Below, piece by piece: positions 56,658 to 64,000 of a stretch of 64,000 nucleotides of DNA (position 1 is the first letter of the stretch; every line of letters starts with the position of its first letter). Both the position numbers and the translations under genes were made by a program. Source of the stretch: Calothrix anomala FACHB-343 (GTDB taxonomy: Bacteria; Cyanobacteriota; Cyanobacteriia; Cyanobacteriales; Nostocaceae); assembly GCF_014696435.1 (NCBI RefSeq), contig NZ_JACJQG010000041.1:19814-83813 (forward strand). Direction: 5' to 3'. A model generated the notes under the pieces. The model saw only the letters and a list, made by a program, of their open reading frames with translations. It was not told the origin of the DNA and ran no database searches.

Positions 56658-57125
56658 ATGGAGCAAGAAACAATTCAACCGATTTTAGAAAACCTGTGGT
56701 GGGTAATTCCAGGAAAACTAGCAGGTGTTCGCAAGCCTATAGCAGAGGAGTTGACAGAGTTACAAACCGCAGGTGTACAGGCAATTATCTCCGTTATGGA
56801 TGATCCCTCTAACTTAGATTTATATCAAACGGCAAATATTCCTTATCTGTGGTTGCCAATAAAAGGTGGTACGACACCCAGCCAAGAGCAAATTCATGAT
56901 TTACAAAATTTCGTTGACAACCAAAATAACCTTGGTAACGCTGTTGCAATTCATTGCACCAATGGTAGACGGCGAACGGGAACAATGCTAGCTACTTACT
57001 TGATTTGTACTGGCTCATCTTATAACGATGTCATCGAGGCGATTAGGCGTGCAAATCCCGAAATCGAACTGCGAGAAAACCAACACAAATTTCTACAAGA
57101 ATTAGAGCAGGGTATGAAACTGTAA
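56658..57125 (+). CDS. Dual-specificity protein phosphatase-like enzyme in ars operon
   Basis: 155 residues. The CX5R loop is IHCTNGRRRTGTM (C100, R106), with a candidate general acid in SVMDDPS (D48 or D49). This is the Cys-based phosphatase fold shared with PTEN/DUSP proteins. It sits where an arsenate reductase (ArsC) would be expected, and no ArsC is visible in the island. Other Cys-phosphatase folds (LMW-PTP-like ArsC, Cdc25-like Acr2) gave rise to arsenate reductases, so that role is possible but unproven. Confidence 0.82.
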   Translation: MEQETIQPILENLWWVIPGKLAGVRKPIAEELTELQTAGVQAIISVMDDPSNLDLYQTANIPYLWLPIKGGTTPSQEQIHDLQNFVDNQNNLGNAVAIHCTNGRRRTGTMLATYLICTGSSYNDVIEAIRRANPEIELRENQHKFLQELEQGMKL

Positions 57126-57153
57126 GTTAAATTCTGGACAAACATACCCATGA

Positions 57154-57273
57154 CTACTCATTTTTGGGGAGCTTTTCTTCTCGTGCCATGCGTTCTATAA
57201 CATCACTCAGACTTGATGCTTTCCGACGTAGGTAGAGAGCAAAACTTTTGACAAGACAATCATATTTTTTTAA
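57154..57273 (-). other. Possible remnant coding frame between phosphatase and gapdh genes
   Basis: A 39-codon minus frame without a start codon reads ALYLRRKASSLSDVIERM and AREEKLPKNE, protein-like in composition. It overlaps the upstream region of the gapdh gene. I read it as a relic of an older gene, or chance. Confidence 0.2.
57202..57217. promoter_or_regulatory. ArsR-type half-conserved palindrome before gapdh
   Basis: ATCAC-TCAGAC-TTGAT, nine of ten positions of the ATCAA-N6-TTGAT motif, 75 bases before the gapdh start. It could be a second promoter of the operon, but it lies inside the remnant frame and may be chance. Confidence 0.3.
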
Positions 57274-57291
57274 TTAACGGTAGGAAAAGTA

Positions 57292-58308
57292 ATGAGCATT
57301 CGTATTGCTATTAATGGATTCGGTAGGATGGGACGATTGGCTCTGCGTGCTGCATGGGGTTGGCCAGAATTAGAATTTGTTCATATTAATGAGATTAAGG
57401 GTGGAGCAGAAGCGGCGGCTCACTTACTCAAGTTCGATTCTGTTCATGGACGTTGGACACCAGAAGTAGAAGCACAGGACGAACGCATTCTCATTGATGG
57501 TACACCCTTAAGCTTTAGTGAATATTCCCAACCTGGTGATGTCCCTTGGGAAGACTTAGGCGTTGATATTGTACTGGAATGCTCCGGTAAGTTTAGGACT
57601 CCCGCTACCCTAAACCCTTATTTTAAGCGAGGAGTACGGAAGGTAATTGTAGCTGCTCCAGTGAAGGAAGAAGCCCTGAATATTGTTATGGGGGTTAACG
57701 ATCAACTTTATGAGCCAGATCGGCATCATCTGCTAACTGCAGCTTCTTGTACAACTAACTGTTTGGCTCCAGTTGTGAAGGTAATCCATGAAGGTTTGGG
57801 GATTAAACATGGAATTATTACCACAATTCATGATAATACTAATACTCAAACTATCGTAGATGCGCCACACAAAGATCTGCGACGGGCAAGAGCTACCAGT
57901 TTATCTCTAATTCCTACTAGTACTGGATCGGCAACTGCGATCGGCTTAATTTATCCCGAACTCAATGGCAAACTCAATGGTTTAGCAGTACGAGTGCCAT
58001 TACTCAACGCTTCTTTAACAGATTGTGTATTTGAAGTTGCGCGATCTACCACAGTAGAAGAAATTAATAGTTTGCTGAAAGCTGCTTCTGAGCAAGAACC
58101 TCTTAAAGGCATTTTGGGCTATGAAGAGCGTCCTTTGGTATCTATTGACTACAAAGACGATCCTCGTTCTTCCATTATCGATGCTCTCTCCACAATGGTG
58201 GTAGATGAGACGCAAGTGAAAATACTTGCTTGGTATGACAACGAATGGGGCTATGCCAACCGGATGGTTGAACTCGCCCGTAAGGTGGCTTTGAATTTTA
58301 TAGCGTGA
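57292..58308 (+). CDS. ArsJ-associated glyceraldehyde-3-phosphate dehydrogenase
   Basis: 338 residues. Rossmann motif [13 protein letters not shown], catalytic Cys in [15 protein letters not shown] (about residue 153), [12 protein letters not shown] near the C-terminus. GAPDH next to arsJ uses arsenate in place of phosphate and forms 1-arseno-3-phosphoglycerate, which ArsJ exports; the unstable product decays outside. The pair is an established arsenate resistance route. The start has AGGA ten bases upstream. Confidence 0.93.
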   Translation: MSIRIAINGFGRMGRLALRAAWGWPELEFVHINEIKGGAEAAAHLLKFDSVHGRWTPEVEAQDERILIDGTPLSFSEYSQPGDVPWEDLGVDIVLECSGKFRTPATLNPYFKRGVRKVIVAAPVKEEALNIVMGVNDQLYEPDRHHLLTAASCTTNCLAPVVKVIHEGLGIKHGIITTIHDNTNTQTIVDAPHKDLRRARATSLSLIPTSTGSATAIGLIYPELNGKLNGLAVRVPLLNASLTDCVFEVARSTTVEEINSLLKAASEQEPLKGILGYEERPLVSIDYKDDPRSSIIDALSTMVVDETQVKILAWYDNEWGYANRMVELARKVALNFIA

Positions 58309-58353
58309 AATCTTCTGATTTAGAAATACTCTGCGTTAAATCTCTATTACCTC

Positions 58354-59616
58354 ATGGCTTCTACTACAGCTCATAGTGCCAATTTCAAGAACTATATCCT
58401 AGTCACCCTCGCCTACTGGGGCTTTACCCTAACTGATGGTGCCTTGCGAATGCTGGTGTTGCTATATTTCAACCAAATTGGCTATACCCCAATACAAATT
58501 GCCTTTCTGTTTTTGTTCTACGAAGTCTTCGGAGTTGTCACAAACTTTTTAGGCGGTTGGATTGGTTCTCAGTTGGGATTGAAGGTAACACTTTATAGCG
58601 GCATCGGATTACAGGTTTTTTCACTAGTCATGCTGTCTTTGTTGAATCCCGATTGGGCACAGTGGATTGCAGTCAGCTATGTGATGTTGGCACAGGCATT
58701 TTCTGGGATTGCTAAAGACTTAACCAAGATGAGTTCTAAAAGTGCCATTCGGTTGGTGGTACCCCAGGATGCTCAATCATCTTTGTTTAAATGGGTGGCG
58801 GTGCTGACTGGTTCTAAGAATGCTCTGAAAGGAGTTGGTTTCTTTCTTGGTAGCGCTCTCCTGGCTGGGGTTGGCTTCATCAATTCCCTGTGGATTATGG
58901 CCGGGGGACTTGCCTTGATTATGTTTTCTGGGCTAATGCTGCCTAAAGGAATGGGCAAAATCAAGAAGAAAGTCAAGTTTAGTCAACTGTTTTCTAAGAG
59001 TGAAGAGATTAATATTCTTTCGGCTGCACGATTTTTTCTCTTTGGCTCTAGGGATGTGTGGTTTGTTGTGGGCTTGCCAGTATTTTTACGTAGCGTTTTG
59101 GGCTGGTCATTCTATCAGGTCGGTGGATTCTTGGCTTGTTGGGTAATTGGTTATGGCATGATTCAGTTCTTAGCGCCAACGCTAATTCAGCGATTTGCTT
59201 CTGGTCGTCCACCACAATCAAAGACTATCCAGTTTTGGACATTTACTTTAACAGCAGTTCCAGCTGCGATCGCTCTTGCTCTCCAATTAGGTATACCTGC
59301 AAATATTGCGATCGTTGGCGGACTCTTGATTTTTGGCATTGTGTTTGCTTTTAACTCAGCAGTTCACTCTTATTTAGTGTTGGCTTTTACTGATGATGAT
59401 AAGGTAGCGCTGAACGTTGGTTTTTATTACATGGCAAACTCAGGTGGTCGATTAGCTGGTACTGTTTTATCAGGTTTGATATATCAGTTTTTCGGTTTAG
59501 TGGGCTGTCTGTGGACATCAATGTTATTTGTATTAGCAGCTGCATTAATTACTCTGAAGTTACCCGATCCTCAACCAAGTAAAGCGATCGCCTGGAAAGC
59601 AGGGGATGGTGATTAA
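58354..59616 (+). CDS. arsJ: Organoarsenical efflux MFS transporter ArsJ
   Basis: 420 residues, about 12 membrane helices. Typical ArsJ segments are YWGFTLTDGALRMLVLLYFNQ, the Lys-rich DLTKMSSKSAIRLV loop and VAVLTGSKNALKGVGFFLGS. It exports 1-arseno-3-phosphoglycerate made by the preceding GAPDH. 45 bases after that gene. Confidence 0.94.
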   Translation: MASTTAHSANFKNYILVTLAYWGFTLTDGALRMLVLLYFNQIGYTPIQIAFLFLFYEVFGVVTNFLGGWIGSQLGLKVTLYSGIGLQVFSLVMLSLLNPDWAQWIAVSYVMLAQAFSGIAKDLTKMSSKSAIRLVVPQDAQSSLFKWVAVLTGSKNALKGVGFFLGSALLAGVGFINSLWIMAGGLALIMFSGLMLPKGMGKIKKKVKFSQLFSKSEEINILSAARFFLFGSRDVWFVVGLPVFLRSVLGWSFYQVGGFLACWVIGYGMIQFLAPTLIQRFASGRPPQSKTIQFWTFTLTAVPAAIALALQLGIPANIAIVGGLLIFGIVFAFNSAVHSYLVLAFTDDDKVALNVGFYYMANSGGRLAGTVLSGLIYQFFGLVGCLWTSMLFVLAAALITLKLPDPQPSKAIAWKAGDGD

Positions 59617-59708
59617 AACAGTTGTCTAGTGCCAAATTATTAAATTATTTAGCACTAGATCCACCCCCGGAAAAACTGTATGATTAGCCTCTAAAAGGCA
59701 AAACGTTG

Positions 59709-60545
59709 ATGGACAAAAATGACTCATCTGCACTAGAGCGATCGCGTCTTTTGCAATTATCCTTTCTCTACTCTGTACCGATTGGGGTGTTAGGAGGATT
59801 AATTGGCTTGGGGGGTGCAGAGTTTCGCCTACCAGTATTGGCTGGTGTCTTGGGTTATTCAGTACGGCAAGCTGTACCTTTAAACCTAGCTGTGAGCTTG
59901 GTGACAATTGCTGCATCTCTAGCAATTCGGGGTAGTACGCTCTCCTTTAGCTCAGTTATTCCGTTGTTACCTGCGGTTTTGTCCTTAATTTGTGGAGCAG
60001 TTATTACTGCCTTTTTTGGGGCAGCAATGGCAGGAAAGCTTTCAAATGAGCAGCTTGAGAGAATTATCTTAGTGCTATTAGTCTTAATTGGCGTTGCCCT
60101 AATAGTTGAAGGTTTTCTTCCCCAACAAATACCAGCCCTTCTACCTTCCTCTTTAGCCTGGCGCATTGGAGCAGGTATTTTGTTTGGTTTAGCAATTGGG
60201 TTGGTAAGCAGTCTCCTTGGGGTTGCAGGCGGTGAAATAATTATTCCAACGCTGGTTTTTGCTTTTGGTGCAGATATTAAAACAGCAGGTACAGCTAGTC
60301 TTTTGGTTAGCTTACCCACAGTACTGGTGGGAGTTGTGAAATATGCCAGTCGTGGGGCGTTTGCAAACCGTGCAGCTTTGAGGAATACCGTTGCGCCTAT
60401 GGGAGTGGGTTCGGTAATTGGCGCAGTTATTGGCGGAATGCTTGTTGGGGTTGTTCCTGCGTCAGTACTCAAAGTTACATTAGGGGTAATCTTAAATATC
60501 TCTGCGTTTCGAGTTTTTCACAAAGCTAAATCTCACAATTCATAA
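59709..60545 (+). CDS. TauE/SafE family permease
   Basis: 278 residues from ATG 59709. Two homologous halves each begin with the family motif (PIGVLGGLIGLGGAEFRLPVL and GLVSSLLGVAGGEIIIPTL). About eight membrane helices. TauE/SafE proteins export sulfite, sulfonates or related anions; one in an ars island may move a thiol or an oxyanion. It closes the rightward operon, six bases before the convergent end of arsR2. Confidence 0.9.
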   Translation: MDKNDSSALERSRLLQLSFLYSVPIGVLGGLIGLGGAEFRLPVLAGVLGYSVRQAVPLNLAVSLVTIAASLAIRGSTLSFSSVIPLLPAVLSLICGAVITAFFGAAMAGKLSNEQLERIILVLLVLIGVALIVEGFLPQQIPALLPSSLAWRIGAGILFGLAIGLVSSLLGVAGGEIIIPTLVFAFGADIKTAGTASLLVSLPTVLVGVVKYASRGAFANRAALRNTVAPMGVGSVIGAVIGGMLVGVVPASVLKVTLGVILNISAFRVFHKAKSHNS

Positions 60546-60550
60546 TTAGT

Positions 60551-60889
60551 TTAATCTGGAAAGGTTAGAGCTTTTCGTAATATTTCAAACCTTGCTGGTA
60601 CTAACCGATAGTAAATCCAAGTACCGCGTCGTTCCTTCTCTAGCAAGCCAGCTTCATACAACACCTTGAGATGATGGCTGACAGTAGGTTGAGATAAACC
60701 CAGTGGCTCTACCAATTGGCAAACACAAGCTTCTTGTGCAGGTTGAACTGCAATATAACTGAGCAACTGTAACCGAGCCGATTCGCCCAGTACGCGAAAT
60801 AACGCCGCCATTTGGGCGGCTTCATCTGGCTGCAATAGGTTTTGCAACAGGGAAGAACAACAGCTTGAAGTAGAGTTTGCAGAATTCAT
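60551..60889 (-). CDS. ArsR family repressor, second type
   Basis: 112 residues from ATG 60889 (MNSANSTS); a longer frame upstream is A/T-rich leader. It has an N-terminal Cys pair (SCCSSLL) and a second Cys pair in EACVCQLVEPLGLSQPTVSHHLKVLYEAG, so the metal site differs from arsR1. Divergent from arsI, with two palindromes of type ATTGA-N6-TCAAT between. It probably controls itself and arsI-arsH. Confidence 0.88.
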   Translation of the reverse strand: MNSANSTSSCCSSLLQNLLQPDEAAQMAALFRVLGESARLQLLSYIAVQPAQEACVCQLVEPLGLSQPTVSHHLKVLYEAGLLEKERRGTWIYYRLVPARFEILRKALTFPD

Positions 60890-60895
60890 ACTTAT

Positions 60896-60915
60896 ATATT
60901 GACACTTATCAATAT
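60896..60915. promoter_or_regulatory. arsR2 operator 1
   Basis: ATATTGA-CACTTA-TCAATAT, a perfect 7-base inverted repeat, six bases from the arsR2 start. Shares ATTGA-N6-TCAAT with operator 2. Confidence 0.6.
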
Positions 60916-60943
60916 AGTTGGCAATATATAGATATACATAAAT

Positions 60944-60959
60944 ATTGATGAATATCAAT
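60944..60959. promoter_or_regulatory. arsR2 operator 2
   Basis: ATTGA-TGAATA-TCAAT, 16 bases before the arsI start, overlapping its likely ribosome-site region. The spacing from operator 1 is 48 bases (start to start), close to the 54 between the two arsR1 sites. Confidence 0.6.
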
Positions 60960-60974
60960 TTAAGGAGAACTGCG

Positions 60975-61394
60975 ATGTCCCGCGTACAACTGGCGCTGAA
61001 TGTAAGTAATATTGATGCTGCGGTTGAATTCTACAGCAAGCTATTCGGTACTGAACCAGCAAAACGCCGTCCTGGTTACGCGAATTTTGCGATCGCTCAA
61101 CCGCCGCTCAAATTGGTATTAATTGAGAATTCGGAAGCAGCTGGAACTCTTAACCATCTGGGTGTAGAGGTAGAAACAACTGAGGACGTAAACATAGCAA
61201 CCGAACGCCTGCAACAACTCGGACTAGAAACACGAACAGAAGAGCAAGTAACTTGTTGCTATGCTCTGCAAGATAAAGTATGGGTGCAAGATCCAGATGG
61301 CGCACCTTGGGAGATTTATAAAGTTTTGAGTGACTCCCAAGTGCGGGATCTTAAACCTGTAGAAGTCAGCACTAAAAGCTGCGCCTGTTCTTAG
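60975..61394 (+). CDS. arsI: ArsI/CadI family C-As lyase
   Basis: 139 residues from ATG 60975 with AAGGAG seven bases upstream. VOC-fold dioxygenase: likely Fe(II) ligands Gln5, His61 (NHLGVEV) and Glu113 (PWEIYKV), and the vicinal arsenic-binding pair C94-C95 (VTCCYALQDKVWVQ). A Gln in the first position also occurs, as I remember, in Thermomonospora ArsI. It breaks the C-As bond of trivalent methyl and aromatic arsenicals. The C-terminus KSCACS adds another Cys pair. Start of a two-gene unit with arsH. Confidence 0.92.
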   Translation: MSRVQLALNVSNIDAAVEFYSKLFGTEPAKRRPGYANFAIAQPPLKLVLIENSEAAGTLNHLGVEVETTEDVNIATERLQQLGLETRTEEQVTCCYALQDKVWVQDPDGAPWEIYKVLSDSQVRDLKPVEVSTKSCACS

Positions 61395-61434
61395 TTTGTA
61401 GCTCTGCACTTTTTGATTTGTATGTGGAATCTCT

Positions 61435-62082
61435 ATGACAACATTTGACCATCCTCCCAGAATTTTGTTTTTGTATGGTTCTCTGCGTGAGCGTTCCTAT
61501 AGCCGCTTGTTAGCAGAGGAAGCAGCACGCATCATTGAAGAATTTGGCGCAGAGGTAAAGTTTTTCGATCCCAGGGAATTACCAATTTACGGTAGCGTTC
61601 CCGACACTCACCCCAAAGTGCAAGAGTTGCGCGAATTAAGCCAATGGTCAGAAGGACAAGTCTGGTGTAGCCCAGAGATGCACGGTCAGATTTCTGGCAT
61701 TATGAAAAATCAAATAGACTGGATTCCTCTAAATATTGGAGCTGTTCGCCCAACTCAAGGGAGAACTTTGGCTGTGATGCAAGTCAGTGGTGGTTCGCAG
61801 TCTTTCAACGCTGTCAACACCTTGAGAATTCTGGGGCGCTGGATGCGGATGTTTACTATCCCCAATCAATCCTCGGTGGCTAAAGCTTATGAGGAGTTTA
61901 ACGAAGACGGTACGATGAAAGATTCGTCTTACCGCGATCGCGTTGTGGATGTGATGGAAGAACTTTATAAGTTCACCTTGTTGCTCCGAGACAAAGTAGA
62001 CTACCTCACCGATCGCTACAGCGAACGCAAGGAAAAAGCCGCAAAACAGATAATTGAAGTAGCAAACCAAGCTCTGCGGTAA
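61435..62082 (+). CDS. arsH: NADPH-dependent FMN reductase ArsH
   Basis: 215 residues. FMN-binding loop [20 protein letters not shown], then [23 protein letters not shown], the ArsH hallmark. It oxidises trivalent organoarsenicals or reduces quinones and metals; it completes the arsI unit because ArsI substrates are trivalent. 40 bases after arsI. Confidence 0.96.
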   Translation: MTTFDHPPRILFLYGSLRERSYSRLLAEEAARIIEEFGAEVKFFDPRELPIYGSVPDTHPKVQELRELSQWSEGQVWCSPEMHGQISGIMKNQIDWIPLNIGAVRPTQGRTLAVMQVSGGSQSFNAVNTLRILGRWMRMFTIPNQSSVAKAYEEFNEDGTMKDSSYRDRVVDVMEELYKFTLLLRDKVDYLTDRYSERKEKAAKQIIEVANQALR

Positions 62083-62214
62083 TAGCTTTAGATATGGATC
62101 TAATGAATTATGACCGGGTATTTCAGTCTATGATGATTAGCTGGTAATATTTGAGGCTCAATCTCAAAACACCAAGCGCGACAGCGCAATTCATTAATAG
62201 CTGAAAGCTAAGTT

Positions 62215-63579
62215 ATGGTAGTTGTAGCAATTCTAGCGGCGGGACGCGGCACAAGGATGAAATCAAACCTGCCCAAAGTATTACATTCTTTGGGTGGGCG
62301 ATCGCTAGTTGAAAGAGTGATTCACAGCGTAGAACCTCTTTCTCCTTCACGGCGGTTAGTAATTGTCGGATATCAGGCACAGGAAGTGAAAGCTGCTATG
62401 GAGCCAATTCCTGGTTTGGAGTTTGTCGAACAGACTGAACAAAAAGGAACTGGTCATGCAATCCAGCAATTACTGCCTTATTTAGAAGATTATACAGGGG
62501 ATTTAATTGTCTTAAACGGTGATGTGCCCTTATTAACTAGCCAAACCCTGCAAAATCTCTGGCAAACTCACCAAGAACATCAAAATGATGCCACTATTCT
62601 CACTGCATACTTGCCTGATGCAAAAGGTTACGGGCGAGTTTTTTGCGATAGTGAAAATATAGTGCAACAAATTGTGGAAGACAAAGATTGCACCAGCGCT
62701 CAAAGACAAAATCGCCGGATTAATGCGGGGGTTTATTGCTTCCGGTGGCAAAATTTAGCCAAGGTGCTGCCCCATTTAGAAGCAAATAATAGTCAAAAAG
62801 AATACTATCTTACCGATGCAGTCACTCAAGTAGGCAAAGTCATGGCGGTGGATGTCCAAGATTATCAAGAAATTCTTGGCATTAACGATCGCTTACAACT
62901 AGCCAATGCCTACGATATTTTACAAACCAGAGTTAAAGAAAAATGGATGTTGGCGGGTGTGACGCTCATCGATCCTCAGAGTATTACCATTGATGACACT
63001 GTAGAATTACAGCCAGATGTAATTATTGAACCCCAAACTCACCTACGTGGTAATACTGTAATTCAAGCAGGAAGCCGTATCGGCCCTGGCAGTTTAATTG
63101 AAAATAGCCAGTTGGGTGAAAATGTTACTGTCCAGTATTCCGTAATTAGGGATAGCTTTGTGCAACAGGGAAGCCAGATTGGCCCCTATAGCCATTTACG
63201 CGGTCAGGCTAAAGTTGGTGCAGGCTGCCGTATTGGTAATTTTGTAGAATTGAAAAATACTCAATTAGGCGATCGCACTAATGTGGCTCATTTGTCTTAT
63301 TTAGGCGATACAACGGCAGGTACTAAGGTTAACATTGGTGCAGGTACAATTACTGCTAACTATGACGGTGTGAAAAAACACCCAACCAAAATTGGCGATC
63401 GTACGAAAACTGGTTCTAATAGCGTTTTAGTTGCACCAGTCACTTTAGGTAATGATGTCTACGTCGCCGCAGGTTCAACTATTACAGAAGATGTTCCTGA
63501 TGATGCGCTGGTAATCGCCCGTGCGCGTCAGGTAGTTAAACCAGGTTGGCGCAATAAAAGCGCTCAGAGTCAGCCATAA
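62215..63579 (+). CDS. glmU: Bifunctional UDP-GlcNAc pyrophosphorylase / glucosamine-1-P acetyltransferase
   Basis: 454 residues. The N-terminal uridyltransferase has [20 protein letters not shown] and [11 protein letters not shown]; the C-terminal left-handed beta-helix has hexapeptide repeats ([34 protein letters not shown]). It makes UDP-GlcNAc for peptidoglycan and lipopolysaccharide. Single gene, 132 bases after arsH, with no sign that it belongs to the ars unit. Confidence 0.97.
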   Translation: MVVVAILAAGRGTRMKSNLPKVLHSLGGRSLVERVIHSVEPLSPSRRLVIVGYQAQEVKAAMEPIPGLEFVEQTEQKGTGHAIQQLLPYLEDYTGDLIVLNGDVPLLTSQTLQNLWQTHQEHQNDATILTAYLPDAKGYGRVFCDSENIVQQIVEDKDCTSAQRQNRRINAGVYCFRWQNLAKVLPHLEANNSQKEYYLTDAVTQVGKVMAVDVQDYQEILGINDRLQLANAYDILQTRVKEKWMLAGVTLIDPQSITIDDTVELQPDVIIEPQTHLRGNTVIQAGSRIGPGSLIENSQLGENVTVQYSVIRDSFVQQGSQIGPYSHLRGQAKVGAGCRIGNFVELKNTQLGDRTNVAHLSYLGDTTAGTKVNIGAGTITANYDGVKKHPTKIGDRTKTGSNSVLVAPVTLGNDVYVAAGSTITEDVPDDALVIARARQVVKPGWRNKSAQSQP

Positions 63580-63597
63580 AAAATAGATTTGCCAAAT

Positions 63598-63690
63598 GGG
63601 CATGGGGCATGGGGCATGGGAAAGACAGATTTTCATCCTTTGTTGGCTAGCTTGAAAATAGGGAACAGGGAATAGGGAACAGGGAACAGG
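63598..63690. repeat. GGGCATG and GGGAACA heptamers
   Basis: Three GGGCATG heptamers (63598-63619) and four GGGAACA or GGGAATA heptamers (63660-63690). STRR type, downstream of glmU. Confidence 0.75.
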
Positions 63691-63782
63691 GAAGGGAAAT
63701 TTTCATGCTTGGTTGTGCCAAAACCTGGCGTGAATGGCTAGTACTTTGACAAGGGAACTATGCTAGGTGCATTAAATTTTCT

Positions 63783-63882
63783 CGTTCTCTTCTTTTCCTC
63801 TTTCTTTGAGTACTTCGTGCCTTCGTGGTTCGTTTTTTCACCCAGCAAAGTTGAGTTGCCAGACTACTAGTGGTCTGTCCCA
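63783..63882. repeat. Dispersed repeat and probable IS end
   Basis: GTACTTCGTGCCTTCGTGG is a copy of the family seen at 3646 and 32336. CTAGTGGTCTGTCCC follows (63867-63881) and is close to the transposase end; its complement-like copy is at 32415. I read 63867 as about the right end of the element. Confidence 0.5.
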
Positions 63883-64000
63883 TTAATTTTGCTGGGTTGG
63901 ATAAATCTTTGAAAGCTTAACTCTTGCATCTTCTGTACGAAAACGCCAATCTACACAAACCTGATTAAGATTGCGATCGCATTCCCAAATTGAAACCTCT
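63883..64000 (-). CDS. Transposase C-terminus (IS630-like), partial
   Basis: The stop codon is at 63883-63885 and 38 codons are visible before the window ends. They read WECDRNLNQVCVDWRF, then RTEDARVKLSKIYPTQQ, which matches the end of IS630-family DDE transposases (WQFTTEDARIKLKRLYP pattern). The rest lies beyond the window, so completeness cannot be judged. Confidence 0.7.
   Translation of the reverse strand, partial: EVSIWECDRNLNQVCVDWRFRTEDARVKLSKIYPTQQN

Overview
The window comes from a filamentous, probably heterocyst-forming cyanobacterium. The sequence shows dense HIP1 octamers (GCGATCGC), heptanucleotide tandem repeats (CAACAGT, CCCAATG, CCCCTAG types) at gene borders, and a gas vesicle cluster with two tandem gvpA genes followed by a four-repeat gvpC. 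That gvpA-gvpA-gvpC layout recalls Calothrix/Tolypothrix. The species is inferred, not proven.

Layout. 1-12.3 kb: mostly housekeeping and signalling genes. These are a cut-off MHYT histidine kinase, a GNAT acetyltransferase, a short RecQ helicase, pheS, surE, a metallo-beta-lactamase-fold hydrolase, ribF (preceded by a probable structured RNA), a MoxR ATPase whose stop codon lies in the target duplication of a 161-bp MITE, and a membrane adenylate cyclase. 12.3-32.3 kb: accessory region. It holds a REP-associated tyrosine transposase (RAYT) with its likely REP palindromes, a 13-copy 21-bp tandem repeat, and three large CHAT (caspase-like) proteins of different architecture: CHAT-STAND ATPase-TPR with a small partner, secreted TPR-CHAT, and secreted WD40-TPR-CHAT. 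A diheme cytochrome c, a small antitoxin-like gene and secA lie among them.

32.5-43.2 kb: gas vesicle cluster, read leftwards as gvpA1-gvpA2-gvpC-gvpN-gvpJ-gvpK-gvpF/L-gvpG, then a second gvpF/L, a tandem ArsA/Get3-type ATPase and a CDC48-like double AAA+ ATPase. gvpV sits inverted in the middle. The two ATPases closely follow the gvp genes and may chaperone or remodel the hydrophobic shell protein (inference). 43.4-52.8 kb: unrelated single genes (proA, a YdcF-like protein, DUF4330, M48 peptidase, metallophosphatase, sulfurtransferase, MnmC-like methyltransferase, HD-GYP response regulator).

52.9-62.1 kb: arsenic resistance island with arsR1, an inserted methyltransferase, an arsR fragment, a PstS-like protein, acr3, a dual-specificity phosphatase, gapdh, arsJ, a TauE/SafE permease, divergent arsR2, arsI and arsH. 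It can be read as arsenite efflux (Acr3), arsenate removal as 1-arseno-3-phosphoglycerate (GAPDH + ArsJ) and organoarsenical handling (ArsI, ArsH). No recognisable ArsC is present. Two palindrome types (ATCAA-N6-TTGAT and ATTGA-N6-TCAAT) mark the probable operators of the two repressors. 62.2-64 kb: glmU, repeats and the C-terminal end of a transposase running off the window.
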